Shown piece by piece: positions 35,427 through 35,868 of a DNA stretch of 35,868 nucleotides; the first letter of the stretch is position 1; the number at the start of each line of letters is the position of its first letter. This DNA is from Mnemiopsis leidyi (Eukaryota > Ctenophora > Tentaculata > Lobata > Bolinopsidae), in contig JH154873.1 in the NCBI GenBank assembly GCA_000226015.1, positions 21,532 through 57,399 on the forward strand. The letters are read 5' to 3'. Under the pieces are notes generated by a model. The model was given only the letters and a program-made list of their open reading frames with translations, was not told where the DNA came from and searched no databases. The position numbers and the translations under genes were made by a program.

Positions 35427-35868
35427 CTGAGGTAAGGAATTTGTCAACAAGAAAAGTAAGTATAGCGTTTATTTGTTACATTTGGGGATGGGACGTTGCA
35501 GTGGAGTTTGGCACTAGAGATGGACATTTCATAGCAAATTTGCGACCCTCCCCACGTATACCGAGATCACTATTTTACACTTAAACTATTTTACACTGGA
35601 ACTATTTTAATAATAATAATAATATGTAAACATTTGATTTATCGCTTTAAAGCCAAAGCGGGTTCAAAATCTAAAGATCTAACCACAACCATCAAAAGCG
35701 ATGCTTACAAAGGTATCATGTAAGTATAAGTAAATTAGTTGTGACAGAGACTTGCAAATTTAAAACTTGAAAAAAATGCTAAATTGATTAGGCAGTTCCA
35801 AATGCTTTGATAAATAGATGAGATTTCAATTTTTCTAATATCAACAAATCATTGCAAGTTCTAATATC
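35427..35868. other. Intron upstream of dynein exon 1 (right edge)
   Basis: AT-rich with a short TAA microsatellite near 35608. No exon recognised; the preceding tail exon must be beyond the edge. Confidence 0.65.

Overview
This is a window of an animal (metazoan) nuclear genome: AT-rich, intron-dense, with canonical GT-AG introns, intronic minisatellites, a truncated non-LTR retrotransposon and a rhodopsin-type GPCR. The lineage within animals cannot be settled from the sequence. A 419-base assembly gap lies at 21600-22018.

Almost the whole window is one minus-strand gene for a dynein heavy chain-like protein. I traced 49 exons from 35426 down to 158. Splice phases agree through all of them (8080 coding bases, about 2693 codons, one open frame), and nearly every exon can be aligned by eye to the dynein heavy chain order. 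From right to left: end of the tail (exons 1-3), linker/DHC_N2 (4-13), AAA1 (14-18), AAA2 (19-25), AAA3 (26-33), AAA4 (34-39), stalk and microtubule-binding tip (40-48), then the second stalk helix running into the start of AAA5 (49). The tail start, the rest of AAA5, AAA6 and the C-terminus lie outside the window. The last exon stops in phase 1 and the first begins at an acceptor, so the gene continues on both sides.

The protein is unusual. The main ATPase site of dynein (AAA1) has lost its Walker A glycines and its Walker B aspartate, and AAA4 has lost its Walker A lysine. AAA2 and AAA3 keep good P-loops. The linker fold signature is well kept, while the linker, stalk and microtubule-binding tip carry charged insertions. 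This looks like a conserved 'pseudo-motor' dynein; the divergent DNHD1 family is my best guess and needs a phylogeny.

A second gene, a two-exon class A-like GPCR on the plus strand (26423-27711), sits wholly inside the 2.7-kb dynein intron 25708-28432. The other introns hold tandem arrays (13-bp x15, 19-bp x7, 24-bp x15, 30-bp x8, 48-bp x6), an 81-bp near-perfect palindrome beside a splice acceptor, a 5'-truncated LINE with a 19-bp target-site duplication, and two RFX X-box-like motifs, which would suit a ciliary gene. No RNA genes or CRISPR arrays were recognised.
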